From positions 1-64,000 of the forward strand of contig NZ_LIPP01000028.1 of assembly GCF_001418335.1 (NCBI RefSeq): a stretch of 64,000 nucleotides of DNA, given 5' to 3'. Below the pieces are notes generated by a model. The model searched no databases. It was given only the letters and a program-made list of their open reading frames with translations, and was not told the origin of the DNA. The DNA is from Streptomyces aurantiacus. Its GTDB lineage: Bacteria; Actinomycetota; Actinomycetes; Streptomycetales; Streptomycetaceae. Below are positions 42,247-50,520 of the stretch, in pieces (within the stretch, counting starts at the first letter, position 1; each line of letters starts with the position of its first letter). A program made the translations under genes and the position numbers.

Positions 42247-43128
42247 GTGGCCTCACCACGCCTGCTCCGCAGTTGTCTTTTCGCCGCCCTGTCCTCCGTG
42301 CTCCTCGCATCCGCCGCGGTCGGACCCGCGCAAGCGGATCCGGTGCGCGCGGACCGCACACAGGCGGCCCCCGCACCGAGTGCCGCCGCGGCGGTGACGT
42401 TCTCGGACACCTTCGACGGGCCCGCCGGCTCGGCCGTCGACTCCTCGAAATGGCAGATCGAGACCGGCGACAACGTCAACAACCACGAGCGCCAGTACTA
42501 CACGGCGGGCAACAACAACGCGGCCCTGGACGGCCAGGGCAACCTGGTGATCACGGCCCGCCGCGAAAACCCGAACAACTACCAGTGCTGGTACGGGCGT
42601 TGCGAGTACACCTCGGCCCGCCTCAACACCTCCGGCAAGTTCACCACGACCTACGGACGGGTCGAGGCCCGGCTGAAGGTTCCGCGCGGGCAGGGCATGT
42701 GGCCCGCCTTCTGGATGCTCGGCAACGACATCGGACAGGTCGGCTGGCCGAACTCGGGTGAGATCGACGTCATGGAGAACGTCGGCTTCGAGCCCTCGAC
42801 CGTGCACGGCACCCTGCACGGCCCCGGCTACTCCGGCTCCGGCGGCATCGGCGCCGGCTACTCGCTGCCCGGCGGACAGGCCTTCGCCGACGGCTTCCAC
42901 ACCTTCGCCGTCGACTGGTCGCCCGACGCGGTCACCTGGTCCGTGGACGGCACGGTCTACCAGCGGCGGACGCCCGCCGACCTGAACGGCAACCAGTGGG
43001 TGTTCAACAAGCCGTTCTTCCTGATCCTCAACCTCGCGGTGGGCGGTTACTGGCCGGGCGACCCGGACGGTTCGACCACCTTCCCGCAGCAGCTCGTCGT
43101 GGACGAGGTGAAGGTGACGACGGGCTGA
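42247..43128 (+). CDS. secreted GH16 endo-beta-1,3-glucanase-like enzyme
   Basis: 293 aa from GTG 42247 behind GAAGGGAG. Signal peptide with cleavage near AQA-DPV, a short linker, then the GH16 jelly-roll: TFSDTFDGPAGSAVDSSKWQIETGDNVNNHERQYYT, MWPAFWMLGND, catalytic GEIDVMENVG with Glu172, Asp174 and Glu177 (ExDxxE), and WSPDAVTWSVDGTVYQRR, PFFLILNLAVGGYWPG. The pattern fits laminarinase-type endo-1,3-beta-glucanases rather than agarases. No carbohydrate-binding module is attached. Its promoter shares an operator-like motif with the GH1/ABC operon at 52 kb. Confidence 0.92.
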   Translation: MASPRLLRSCLFAALSSVLLASAAVGPAQADPVRADRTQAAPAPSAAAAVTFSDTFDGPAGSAVDSSKWQIETGDNVNNHERQYYTAGNNNAALDGQGNLVITARRENPNNYQCWYGRCEYTSARLNTSGKFTTTYGRVEARLKVPRGQGMWPAFWMLGNDIGQVGWPNSGEIDVMENVGFEPSTVHGTLHGPGYSGSGGIGAGYSLPGGQAFADGFHTFAVDWSPDAVTWSVDGTVYQRRTPADLNGNQWVFNKPFFLILNLAVGGYWPGDPDGSTTFPQQLVVDEVKVTTG

Positions 43129-43220
43129 CGCGGCCCACCACGCGTGTTCGGTCGGCCGAGTGGGCAGGACGCACGACCGAACGCGGGAACAGCCGGCCGA
43201 CGCGGAAGGCCGGCTGCGGA

Positions 43221-43252
43221 AGAGCCCGGCCGGGGCCACCCTGCCGGGCTCT
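43221..43252 (+). terminator. hairpin downstream of the GH16 gene
   Basis: AGAGCCCGGC (43221-43230) pairs perfectly with GCCGGGCTCT (43243-43252); loop of 12 nt. It lies 92 bp after the GH16 stop and could serve both convergent transcripts. Confidence 0.65.
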
Positions 43253-43403
43253 GCTCGTTCCTGCTCCCGCGGCACGCACCACCGTGGCCCGTGTGTCACG
43301 CGGCACGCCCGCCTCCGTCGGGCGTGCCACTCCCCTCCTCGGGCCCCCGGGTCATACACCCGCCGCGGGTCCGGACGCTGCCAGCCGTTCTGTCAGCAGT
43401 CCG

Positions 43404-43781
43404 TCAGCAGTTCATCGCCCAGGTGTGGGAGTCCCCGCGATCGTTGGCCACGCCGTTGTAGTCGACCTCCTGACCCGGGCTGAGACAGATCGTCATGTCG
43501 CCGCCCTGCCAGGCGTCCTCGTACACCCGGACGTGGTCCTTGACGCCGGGGCCCGAGATGCCGTGGTTGGCCCAGGAGGAGTCGGAGTCGGCGATCCAGC
43601 CCTCCCACCAGCCGTCGTCACCCGACCAGTTGGCCCGCTGACCGGCGAAGTTCGCGTTCTCCCAGACGCAGAACTCACCGCTGGGGCAGTCCGCGGCGCC
43701 GGCGGGCGCGGCCAGGGCCAGGCCGCCGCTCAGGGCGAGGAATGCCGCGGCGGCGGAGACTGCGAAGCGCTTGATGATCAC
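43404..43781 (-). CDS. peptidase inhibitor family I36 protein (secreted)
   Basis: 125 aa from GTG 43781, which overlaps the TGA of the preceding gene (GTGA). Signal peptide ending near GAA-DCPSG, then a gamma-crystallin-like I36 domain: CPSGEFCVWENANFAGQRANWSGDD...WWEGWIADSDSSWANHGISGPGVKDHVRVYED and MTICLSPGQEVDY. Paired Cys residues suggest disulfides. I36 includes the Streptomyces metalloprotease inhibitor SMPI; the inhibitor role is inferred. Third gene of a three-gene operon. Confidence 0.88.
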   Translation of the reverse strand: MIIKRFAVSAAAAFLALSGGLALAAPAGAADCPSGEFCVWENANFAGQRANWSGDDGWWEGWIADSDSSWANHGISGPGVKDHVRVYEDAWQGGDMTICLSPGQEVDYNGVANDRGDSHTWAMNC

Positions 43782-44536
43782 GAAGGGGTACTGCCTTTCT
43801 CTCGGTTCTTCTGAACGGTCCGTGCGGCGTACAGATCCGCCGCACGGTGCAGTGCGCGTGTGCGCAGCTGCCGGTAGGTGGTCAACTGGTCGCGCCGCTC
43901 GGTGCGGACCCGGGCCAGCAGGACCGGTTCGAGCCGGGCGCGCACCGTGTCGAGGCCGCTCTCCCGGGCACACCGTGCCGCCGTTTCCGGGTCGGGGCGC
44001 TCGGGCCTGGGCCCGTCGGCCGGTGTGACGCAGCGGACCCAACGGCCGTGTGCCACGCGGTAGTCGGGGTCGTGCTTCATCCGCTGCCGGGCCTCCGTAC
44101 GGAGGTTGTCGACGACGACCTGGGTACGGAACCAGCGCCGCTCGTCCCCGTACAGCTCGCGTCGGGCGGCGGCCAGGCAGCCGTCGGTGTGTGCCTTGAC
44201 CGTGTAGCCGGTGGGGAGGGTGACGGCCAGCTCGGCACGGCCCCTGCCGAAGAGGGCGCCCTGGAGCCGCCGGTCCTCGGCACCGGGCCCCTTCGAGGAC
44301 AGTCCCTGCCCGGCCAGGCACCGTTCGACGAGCACCTGTTGGGCAGCCTTGACGAGGTCGTCCCGCTGCCGCTCGCCGCTCGGCAGGGAGGGGCCCGCGC
44401 GGGCGGCATCCGTCGTGGTGCCACATCCGCCGAGCGCCGGCACGGCCAGCACGAGCAACGCGGCCAGCACGACCGGCGCGGCGGCGCGCAAGGTGCGCAG
44501 GGTGCGCAAGGTGCGGGAAGGTCGCACGGCTCGCAC
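43778..44536 (-). CDS. hypothetical lipoprotein between two I36 genes
   Basis: 252 aa from GTG 44536. Repeated Arg-Thr-Leu residues lead into a hydrophobic signal and lipobox PALGGC. The mature part is charged and mainly helical, with four cysteines (VERCLAG, DGCLAA, VRCVTP, ARCARE) and pairs WFRTQVVVDNLRTEARQRMKHDPDYRVAHGRWVRCV. I do not recognise the family. Start lies three bases after the first I36 gene and the stop overlaps the second, so the three are one operon. Confidence 0.75.
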   Translation of the reverse strand: MRAVRPSRTLRTLRTLRAAAPVVLAALLVLAVPALGGCGTTTDAARAGPSLPSGERQRDDLVKAAQQVLVERCLAGQGLSSKGPGAEDRRLQGALFGRGRAELAVTLPTGYTVKAHTDGCLAAARRELYGDERRWFRTQVVVDNLRTEARQRMKHDPDYRVAHGRWVRCVTPADGPRPERPDPETAARCARESGLDTVRARLEPVLLARVRTERRDQLTTYRQLRTRALHRAADLYAARTVQKNREKGSTPS

Positions 44537-44539
44537 GGC

Positions 44540-44893
44540 TCAGCCGACCTCGCAGCCCATCGTGGTGTCGGACACCCCGTCGAGTCTGGCGCCCCAGGCC
44601 CAGTTGTCGGCCAGGTCGTGCGCGCGGATCAGGCGGTGGTAACAGGTGTCGCGGGCCCAGTCGATGGCGTACACGGCGGTGTCCGCGTCCGACCGGAAGG
44701 AGGCCGCCTTGTCGTGGAGGAACTCCGGAACGTCCGTATAACCGGGTGGTGTGTAGCACCAGGACGTGCCGTGCTGCCCGGCGCCGGTCCAGAAGCACAC
44801 GGAGCCCGCGGCGGGGGCGGCCGCCGCGGGGGCGGTGCCCAGGGCGGCGACGGCGGCGAGCAGGGCCGCGGGCAGGGCGAGGCGGCGGAACAT
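44540..44893 (-). CDS. peptidase inhibitor family I36 protein (secreted)
   Basis: 117 aa from ATG 44893 behind AGGAG. Signal peptide (RLALPAALLAAVAALGTAPAAAA) then VCFWTGAGQHGTSWCYTPPGYTDVPEFLHDKAASFRSDADTAVYAIDWARDTCYHRLIRAHDLADNWAWG, an I36/beta-gamma-crystallin-like domain with four Cys. It is first gene of the three-gene operon and diverged from the third gene's product, so they are unlikely to be redundant. Confidence 0.85.
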   Translation of the reverse strand: MFRRLALPAALLAAVAALGTAPAAAAPAAGSVCFWTGAGQHGTSWCYTPPGYTDVPEFLHDKAASFRSDADTAVYAIDWARDTCYHRLIRAHDLADNWAWGARLDGVSDTTMGCEVG

Positions 44894-45148
44894 GACGACT
44901 CCTGTCGTACGAGGGAGGGACAAGCCGTGGAGGAGCTGGCCGGGACGTGGTCACCGGCGACCGGCAAGATCAAACTTCCCTCGTGGAGACGGCCCCATGC
45001 GCGGCCGTGCTCGATTCCCGGAGTACGACGATGCGTGGGCCCGCGCCGTGCGCGACGGCTCACCACGGCGCGAAAGTGCAGGTCAACGCGCCCCCCACGC
45101 GATTCACCCGAACGTGCCGTCAGCGCACCGGAGCGCCGGGTGGACGGC

Positions 45149-45427
45149 TCACCGCGGCGGCTGAGGTCGGCCGTCCCCCGCCCGGAAGGACCGGCGCAGA
45201 TGCCAGGTGAGTTTGTCGCCGCCGACCCAGCGGACCACGGCCGGGTCGTCGGCGTCGTGCACCGGAATGCCGTACGCCGCGGCGGCCATCAGGACGTCCG
45301 TGAAACTCCTGGCCTCGCCGATGACGGCACCGTCGATCTCCACGAGGCGGAAGGGCGGATCGCCGGGCTGCACGCCCAGGACGGTGATCCGCGGGTACGA
45401 GATGTGCGGGCTGGCGCTTTCAGTCAT
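45149..45427 (-). CDS. hypothetical small protein
   Basis: 92 aa from ATG 45427. Soluble, with ISYPRITVLGVQPGDPPFRLVEIDGAVIGEARSFTDVLMAAAAYGIPVHDADDPAVVRWVGGDKLTWHL. The motif resembles small uncharacterised actinobacterial proteins; no known domain is evident. Confidence 0.7.
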   Translation of the reverse strand: MTESASPHISYPRITVLGVQPGDPPFRLVEIDGAVIGEARSFTDVLMAAAAYGIPVHDADDPAVVRWVGGDKLTWHLRRSFRAGDGRPQPPR

Positions 45428-45566
45428 GGTCCCACCGGTTCCACACGCGTGCCGCCGATAAGCCTGCCCGGGCGGCGCGGTATTACGAGGTTCGCAGTTC
45501 ATGGTGGCACAGGGCGCCCTCGTCCGCCGCCGTGCGGAGCCGGGCGGGCTGGGCCACGCTGGAGGC

Positions 45567-46604
45567 ATGGACCCGGCCGAGGCCCTGGACCGTATCGCCT
45601 TCCTGCTGGAGCGGTCCCAGGCGCCCACCTATCGCGTACGGGCGTTCCGCACGGCGGCGGACGTCGTGACGGGACTGCCCGCCGACGAGGTGGCCCGGAG
45701 GTCTGCCGAGCGGTCGCTGGAGTCGCTGAAGGGCGTCGGGCCGAAGACCGCCCAGGTGGTGCGCGAGGTGCTGGCCGGAGAGGTCCCCGGCTATCTGGAG
45801 AAGCTGGAGCAGGAGGCCGCGGGCCCCCTCGTCCAGGGTGGCGAGGAGCTGACGGCCCTGCTGCGCGGTGACTGCCATCTGCACTCGGACTGGTCGGACG
45901 GTGGCAGCCCCATCGAGGAGATGGGCCGTACCGCGGCGCGGCTCGGCCACGAGTGGGCGGTCCTCACGGATCACTCGCCGCGGCTCACGGTGGCCCGCGG
46001 CCTGTCTCCCGAGCGGCTGCGGGAGCAGTTGGACGTGGTGGCGGAACTGAACGAGCGCTGGGCTCCGTTCCGGCTGCTCACCGGCATCGAGTGCGACATC
46101 CTCGACGACGGTTCGCTGGACCAGGAGCCGGCACTGCTGGACCGGCTCGACGTCGTGGTGGCGTCGGTGCACTCCAAGCTGCGGATGGACGCGGCCGCGA
46201 TGACACGCCGGATGGTCGCCGCCGTACGCGATCCCCGGTCCGACGTACTGGGGCACTGCACGGGGCGGCTGGTCACCGGACGGGGCCGGCCCGAGTCGGA
46301 GTTCGACGCGGACGCGGTGTTCGAGGCCTGCGCCGAAACGGGCACGGCGGTCGAGATCAACAGCCGCCCCGAACGGCTCGATCCGCCACGCCGGCTGCTC
46401 CGCCGGGCCGTCGCGGCGGGTGTGCTGTTCTCCGTGGACACCGACGCGCACGCACCCGGACAGCTCGGCTGGCAGGCGTACGGATGTGCGCGGGCCGAGG
46501 AGTGCGGGGTGCCGCCGGAGCGTGTGGTCACTACTTGGTCGGTGGAGGAGCTGCTGGCCTGGACACGCGATCGCGTGACTCCGCCGGGCGTGCGGGCTCC
46601 GTGA
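45567..46604 (+). CDS. PHP-domain phosphoesterase with PolX-like helix-hairpin-helix
   Basis: 345 aa from ATG 45567 behind GGAGG. N-terminus (about 1-95) resembles the helix-hairpin-helix fingers of DNA polymerase X: ALDRIAFLLERSQAPTYRVRAFRTAADVV and LESLKGVGPKTAQVVREVL. The C-terminal PHP domain has CHLHSDWSDGGSPIEEM (HxH), VLTDHSPRL, GIECDILDDGSLD, VVASVHSKL, DVLGHCTGR and SVDTDAHAPGQLGW, the full metal-binding set. The polymerase palm is absent. It is probably a phosphoesterase acting on DNA ends or nucleotides. Confidence 0.9.
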   Translation: MDPAEALDRIAFLLERSQAPTYRVRAFRTAADVVTGLPADEVARRSAERSLESLKGVGPKTAQVVREVLAGEVPGYLEKLEQEAAGPLVQGGEELTALLRGDCHLHSDWSDGGSPIEEMGRTAARLGHEWAVLTDHSPRLTVARGLSPERLREQLDVVAELNERWAPFRLLTGIECDILDDGSLDQEPALLDRLDVVVASVHSKLRMDAAAMTRRMVAAVRDPRSDVLGHCTGRLVTGRGRPESEFDADAVFEACAETGTAVEINSRPERLDPPRRLLRRAVAAGVLFSVDTDAHAPGQLGWQAYGCARAEECGVPPERVVTTWSVEELLAWTRDRVTPPGVRAP

Positions 46605-46689
46605 CGCGGTACTCGGAGACGCCGTACTCGGGGACAGCGCGGTGCCCGCCACCGTGACACCGCGCGACATCGCTGCGAAGGGACGACGT

Positions 46690-47346
46690 ATGGAGCGGGC
46701 GGCCGTGTTCGACGTGGACGGCACTCTTGCCGACACCAATCACCTTCATGTGACGGCCTGGTGGGAGGCGTTCCGGCAGGCGGGACACGACGTGTCGATG
46801 CACGCCGTGCACCGGGCGGTCGGCCTCGGTTCCAGTGACCTGATCGCGCATCTGCTGGGCGACAAACGGGATACCGAGGAGGACGACACGATCAGCGCCG
46901 CGCACAAGGCCGTGTACGGCACGTACTTCGAGCGGCTGAAGCCGTTGCCTGGCGCCGGGGATCTGCTGCGGCGTCTCGACCGCGACGGGTGGATGGTCGT
47001 GCTCGCCACCTCCGCCGGCGGACCGGAGCTGACGGCGCTCCGGCGGGCCATCGACGCCGACGACGTCATCAGGGCGACGGCGAGCGCCGACGACGTGGAC
47101 GCCGGGAAACCCGCGCCCGATCCCGTGGAGCACGCCCTGGAACTCGTCGGGGCCGTCGCCGAGCACTCGGTCTTCGTCGGTGACACGGTCTGGGACATGC
47201 GCGCGGGCACCCGGGCGGGCATCCCCTGCGTGGGGGTGCTGTGCGGCGGCATCCCGCGCGCGGACCTGGAGGCGGCCGGGGCGAGCGCCGTCTACCGGGA
47301 CCCGGCCCACCTCCTCGCGTCACTGTCGGGAAGCCCCCTCGCGTAA
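46690..47346 (+). CDS. HAD-superfamily phosphatase
   Basis: 218 aa from ATG 46690 behind GAAGGGACG. Motif I VFDVDGTLADTNHLHVTAWWEAF with the nucleophile Asp, cap domain, motif II VVLATSAGG, Lys in DAGKPAPDPVEHAL and motif IV VFVGDTVWDMRAGTRAGIPCVGVLCGG. Phosphoglycolate-phosphatase-like; substrate unknown. It follows the PHP gene on the same strand by 85 bp. Confidence 0.9.
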   Translation: MERAAVFDVDGTLADTNHLHVTAWWEAFRQAGHDVSMHAVHRAVGLGSSDLIAHLLGDKRDTEEDDTISAAHKAVYGTYFERLKPLPGAGDLLRRLDRDGWMVVLATSAGGPELTALRRAIDADDVIRATASADDVDAGKPAPDPVEHALELVGAVAEHSVFVGDTVWDMRAGTRAGIPCVGVLCGGIPRADLEAAGASAVYRDPAHLLASLSGSPLA

Positions 47347-47360
47347 GCCAATTGCATATA

Positions 47361-47386
47361 GGTAAAGCATGCCTTAACGAGCATGC
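47361..47386. promoter_or_regulatory. AGCATGC direct repeat in promoter region
   Basis: Two AGCATGC copies (47367-47373, 47380-47386), each containing the palindrome GCATGC, are 13 bp apart. The overlapping stretch TAGGTAAAGCATGCCTTAA (47360-47378) weakly resembles an iron box. It lies before the NAD(P)-binding gene. Confidence 0.35.
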
Positions 47387-47424
47387 ACTTGTTGTTAAGT
47401 CTCCTGGTCACTAGCCTTTTCCGC

Positions 47425-48033
47425 ATGGACCTCATCATTCTCGCGGCGTCCGGCAGGACCGGGCTCGCGATCACTCGGCAGGCGCTGGAGCGCGGCCACA
47501 CCGTCACCGCGATAGCGCGTGACCCCGAACGCGTCACCCTTCCCGGCCACGCCGCGCTGCGTGTGGTGGCGGGCGACGTGCACGATCCCGCGAGCATCGC
47601 GGCCGTCATCGACGCGGATTCCGTCGTGCTGTCCGCCCTCGGCACCGAGCAGGCGGGCGTGCTGCTCGCCGGCGCCGAGGCGGTCGTCGCCGCCGGGCCG
47701 GGGCGCGTCATCTGGCTCGGCGCGTACGGCACGGGCAGGTCCGCCGCGGTGGCGGGAGAGGCAGCGGGCATCCTCGGGAAGCTGCTGGGCGACCGGCTGG
47801 CGGACAAGGTCGCGGCCGACGACATCGTGCTCGCGGCGGGCGGCACCGCCTTCCATGCCGGGGTGCTCGCCGACGGACCGGAGAGCCCGGCCCGTCGCAC
47901 GGTCGGCCTGGAAGCCGCGCCCCCGTTCGACCTCACCGCGACGGTCACCCGTGACACGGTGGCGGCGGCCATGCTCGACGAGGCGGAGACGCCCCGCTTC
48001 ACCGGCACCGTGGCCCTGCCGCTGACCGGCTGA
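47425..48033 (+). CDS. NAD(P)-binding (NmrA/SDR-a-like) protein
   Basis: 202 aa from ATG 47425. The cofactor motif is IILAASGRTGLAITRQALERGHTVTAIARDPERV (GxTGxxG-like, with Ser for one Gly), followed by VVAGDVHDPASIAAVIDADSVVLSALG and VIWLGAYGTGR. The atypical SDR fold lacks a clear YxxxK. Homologues act as NAD(P)H-dependent reductases or redox sensors. The LysR gene convergent downstream may be its regulator but the geometry is more suited to the gene at 49029. Confidence 0.85.
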   Translation: MDLIILAASGRTGLAITRQALERGHTVTAIARDPERVTLPGHAALRVVAGDVHDPASIAAVIDADSVVLSALGTEQAGVLLAGAEAVVAAGPGRVIWLGAYGTGRSAAVAGEAAGILGKLLGDRLADKVAADDIVLAAGGTAFHAGVLADGPESPARRTVGLEAAPPFDLTATVTRDTVAAAMLDEAETPRFTGTVALPLTG

Positions 48034-48072
48034 ACCAACCAGCTGACTCCAACCGTCCAACCGGCTAACCGG

Positions 48073-48972
48073 CTAACCGGCGAGGATCTCCGCGAACACG
48101 GCCTGGACCTGGGTGCGGAGCCAGGCGTGGGCGACATCGGAGTCGTAGCGCTGGTGCCAGTTGCAGTTGATGACCGCCGCCGGAAAATCGACGGGCAGCG
48201 GCCGGGTGACCAGACCGAACGCTTCGACGAGCGGGCGGCTGAGCAGCGCCGTGGTCGTGACCAGCACATCGCGTCGGCTCGCCACCTGGAGGGCCATCGG
48301 GACGGTCGCCACGGCCGCGACGACCCGGCGGCGCAGGCCTTCGGCGGCCAGCACGTCGTCGATCGGCGCGCTGAGACGGCCTCGCCGGGAGACGAGCACA
48401 TGCGGCCACGACGCGTACGAGCGCAGATCAAGGCTGTCGGCACAGGGATGGCCGGGCCGCATCGCCACGACGAGGGAATCGTGGCCGAGGGTCTCGGACC
48501 GGAACTCGGGAAGGCTCGGTCTGTCTCCGCTGAGTTCGAGGTCGACCTGACCGTGGCGCAAGCCGTCGGTGTCGGTGGAGGTCTCGGCCAGCACCCGTAG
48601 CTGCACGCCCGGGGCCTGCTCCTGGATCCTGTCGATCAACGCGGGTACGAGCGACGCGGCCAGCGCGTCATGGCACTGGAGCGTGAACGTACGGTCCAGC
48701 CCGTCGAGGTCCAGCTCGCGGCTCGGCGAGAGCACCTCGTTGCCCTGCCTGACCAGCCGGTGGACGTCGTCGCGGATCGCCGCCGCGTACGGCGTGGGGG
48801 TCATGGTGTGGCCGGTGCGCACGAGGATGTCGTCGCCGGTCAGCCTGCGGAGCCGGCCGAGCGTACGGCTGACCGCCGGTGACGACACGTGCAGCCGCTC
48901 GGCCGCGCCCATCACGCTGCCCTCTTCCAGCAGGGCGTCGAGCACCGTCAGAAGGTTCAGATCCACTTGCAC
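48073..48972 (-). CDS. LysR-family transcriptional regulator
   Basis: 299 aa. Helix-turn-helix LLTVLDALLEEGSVMGAAERLHVSSPAVSRTLGRLRRLTGDDILVRTGHTMTPTPYA (residues 7-63), then a ligand domain with FTLQCHDALAASLVPALIDRIQEQAPGVQLRVLAE. It is of the NodD/SyrM-like short-linker type. It is divergent, with 56 bp between, from the IMPase-like gene, the usual arrangement for a LysR and its target. The ligand is unknown. Confidence 0.92.
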   Translation of the reverse strand: MQVDLNLLTVLDALLEEGSVMGAAERLHVSSPAVSRTLGRLRRLTGDDILVRTGHTMTPTPYAAAIRDDVHRLVRQGNEVLSPSRELDLDGLDRTFTLQCHDALAASLVPALIDRIQEQAPGVQLRVLAETSTDTDGLRHGQVDLELSGDRPSLPEFRSETLGHDSLVVAMRPGHPCADSLDLRSYASWPHVLVSRRGRLSAPIDDVLAAEGLRRRVVAAVATVPMALQVASRRDVLVTTTALLSRPLVEAFGLVTRPLPVDFPAAVINCNWHQRYDSDVAHAWLRTQVQAVFAEILAG

Positions 48973-49028
48973 GCCAGTAAACCCCGACCACGCCTAGTTC
49001 CACGTTCCACCGAATCGATCAGGAGAAC

Positions 49029-49835
49029 ATGATGACAGTGCTGGGAAACGAAGCGCACGGAGACGAAGTACTCGCGGCCGCGGGAGATGCCATCCGTCGC
49101 GCCGGCACGCTGCTGCTGAAGCGCTACTCCACAGAGAACCGCCCGGCCGGGCTCAGCGAGCTCCTCGCGGACGTCGGCGCCCATCACGTGGCCGTCACCG
49201 ACGTGCTGCGGCCGGCCCTGACCGAGATCCTGCCGAGCGCGGGCTGGCTCGACGACGAACACGGGGCGGGTGCGCTGGCCGGGGGCGAATGGTGGCTCAT
49301 CGACCCCATCGGCGGCAACGTCAACGCCGTGCACGGCATGACGGACTGGAACGTCGGCGTCAGTCTGGTGCGGGACGGACGTCCGGTGCTGGCTGTGCTC
49401 TACTTCCCGCTGCTCGACGAGATGTTCACGGCCACGGCGGGCGGCGGGGCGTTCCTCAACGGCGTCCCGCTGCGGGTGTCCGCCAAGACGTCGCTGGACG
49501 GCGCGATGGTCGGTACCGGCCAGGCGAAACCCGGCCAGAGCACCGCTGTCCTGGAGCGGATCGGCTCTTCCTTCACGGCGATGATGAAGGAAGTCATCTA
49601 TGTACGGATCTCCGTCCCGGTGACCCACCAGCTCGCCCAGGTCGCCGCGGGCCGCATGGATCTGCACTGGCAGTTCGACAACGTGCGCGCTCATGTGGCC
49701 GGCGTGCTGCTGGTCCGGGAGGCGGGCGGTGTCGTCACCGACCTCGACGGCGAACCGTGGAAGGTGACCAGCGAGAGCTACCTCGCCGCCGCACCCGGCG
49801 TGCACGCCGCCGCGCTCGCCGTACTCACCGCCTGA
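49029..49835 (+). CDS. inositol-monophosphatase-like protein with altered active site
   Basis: 268 aa. The IMPase fold is recognisable (AAAGDAIRRAGTLLLKRY, WWLIDPIGGNVNAVHGMTDWNVGVSLVRDGRPVLAVLYFPLLDEMFTATAGGGAFLNGVPLRVS, VTHQLAQVAAGRMDLHW). Catalytic elements are changed: the metal-binding WxDPLDGT reads IDPIGGNVN, so the second Asp is Gly95, and the C-terminal WDxAAG reads FDNVRAHVAG. The DDEHG segment retains the Glu. Loss of one or two metal ligands suggests weak or no phosphatase activity, or a different role. Divergent from LysR, which probably controls it. Start ATG 49029 or 49032. Confidence 0.85.
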   Translation: MMTVLGNEAHGDEVLAAAGDAIRRAGTLLLKRYSTENRPAGLSELLADVGAHHVAVTDVLRPALTEILPSAGWLDDEHGAGALAGGEWWLIDPIGGNVNAVHGMTDWNVGVSLVRDGRPVLAVLYFPLLDEMFTATAGGGAFLNGVPLRVSAKTSLDGAMVGTGQAKPGQSTAVLERIGSSFTAMMKEVIYVRISVPVTHQLAQVAAGRMDLHWQFDNVRAHVAGVLLVREAGGVVTDLDGEPWKVTSESYLAAAPGVHAAALAVLTA

Positions 49836-49939
49836 CCCCGGAGGCCGGGGCCCGTGACGTCCTGCCGCAGCGAGCCGTGACGCAGATCACGACTAGCACC
49901 TTCCCGACCAGGGAACACCCGCCAGTAGTTTCCCGTTAA

Positions 49940-50106
49940 ATCGACTGTGGGTGCGGATGGGACAGTGTCCCCGGGCCTCACCTTCCGCCCACAGGGACGA
50001 TCGTTCGGCTGAAGCCCTGTGGAGCATTCCGCCGAGAGGCGACCGCCCATCCGTGGCCACCCACAAACGGCCCCGACCGTGATTCCCCCGTCCGGTCGGG
50101 GCCTTT
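49940..50106 (+). ncRNA. putative structured small RNA
   Basis: GTGGGTG and CGGATGGG (49947-49961) pair with CCCATCCG (50046-50053) and CACCCAC (50058-50064), a 15-bp closing stem with a four-base bulge. Inside are CCACAGGG/CCCTGTGG (49989-49996 with 50015-50022) and CGCC-GAGA-GGCG (50030-50041), a GNRA tetraloop. A terminator follows at once. A possible -10, TTAAAT (49936-49941), lies six bases before the stem. I recognise no named RNA class (not RNase P, SRP, tmRNA or a known riboswitch). It could also be the 3' UTR of the preceding gene. Confidence 0.55.
50069..50106 (+). terminator. intrinsic terminator
   Basis: GGCCCCGACCG (50069-50079) pairs with CGGTCGGGGCC (50093-50103) over a 13-nt loop and is followed by TTT and a pyrimidine run; AAAC precedes it, so it may work in both directions. 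Confidence 0.85.
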
Positions 50107-50137
50107 CCCTTGCCCGGCTCAAGTCCGTCTGCCCCGC

Positions 50138-50431
50138 TCAGGCGGGCGACTCCTCCGGTCCCGGGTCCTCCGGGTGCACGGTGCTCGTATGCGGGGCGCC
50201 CTGCCTGCCGGTGCCCGCCTCGTCGGTGTCGGGGACGTCCGCGGCGTCGGCGTCGGCGTCGGTGTCCTGCTCCGACTCCGGGGCGTCCTCGTCCGAGCCC
50301 TCGCGCCGCCCGGTCACGGCCGGCGCGACGTCCCAGGGGTCCTCGCCTTCCCGCACCTGCTGGTCCGGCAGGTCCCGGGGCACGGGGCCGTCGTTCTCCT
50401 CGGGCGTCGTCCTGCTCCCGTAGTCACTCAC
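50138..50431 (-). CDS. small acidic hypothetical protein
   Basis: 97 aa from GTG 50431 behind GAGGAGGG. Highly acidic and Pro/Asp/Glu-rich with no hydrophobic core (EGSDEDAPESEQDTDADADAADVPDTDEAG), so probably disordered. Similar acidic small proteins are common in Streptomyces; function unknown. It ends 32 bp from the terminator of the putative RNA. Confidence 0.65.
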   Translation of the reverse strand: MSDYGSRTTPEENDGPVPRDLPDQQVREGEDPWDVAPAVTGRREGSDEDAPESEQDTDADADAADVPDTDEAGTGRQGAPHTSTVHPEDPGPEESPA

Positions 50432-50520
50432 GATGTGCACCCCTCCTCTGCGGGCGAAAACTCCTTGTCGGACAGGGTCCGGGTACCTGCCGGGACGCCT
50501 CGGCAAACCCGCGCAGGGCG

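Larger units (their letters stand above)
49836..50137. other. intergenic region holding a structured RNA
   Basis: 302 bp with no protein gene. Almost all of the 3' half is accounted for by a nested RNA fold and a terminator, listed next. Confidence 0.6.

Noticed and set aside
42147-42247. CebR control of the GH16 gene
   Set aside because: No TGGGAGCGCTCCCA-like sequence is present; the shared ROK-type motif explains the region better.
47360-47378. Second iron box
   Set aside because: TAGGTAAAGCATGCCTTAA deviates from the consensus at several positions and the downstream gene has no iron link; kept only as a weak repeat.
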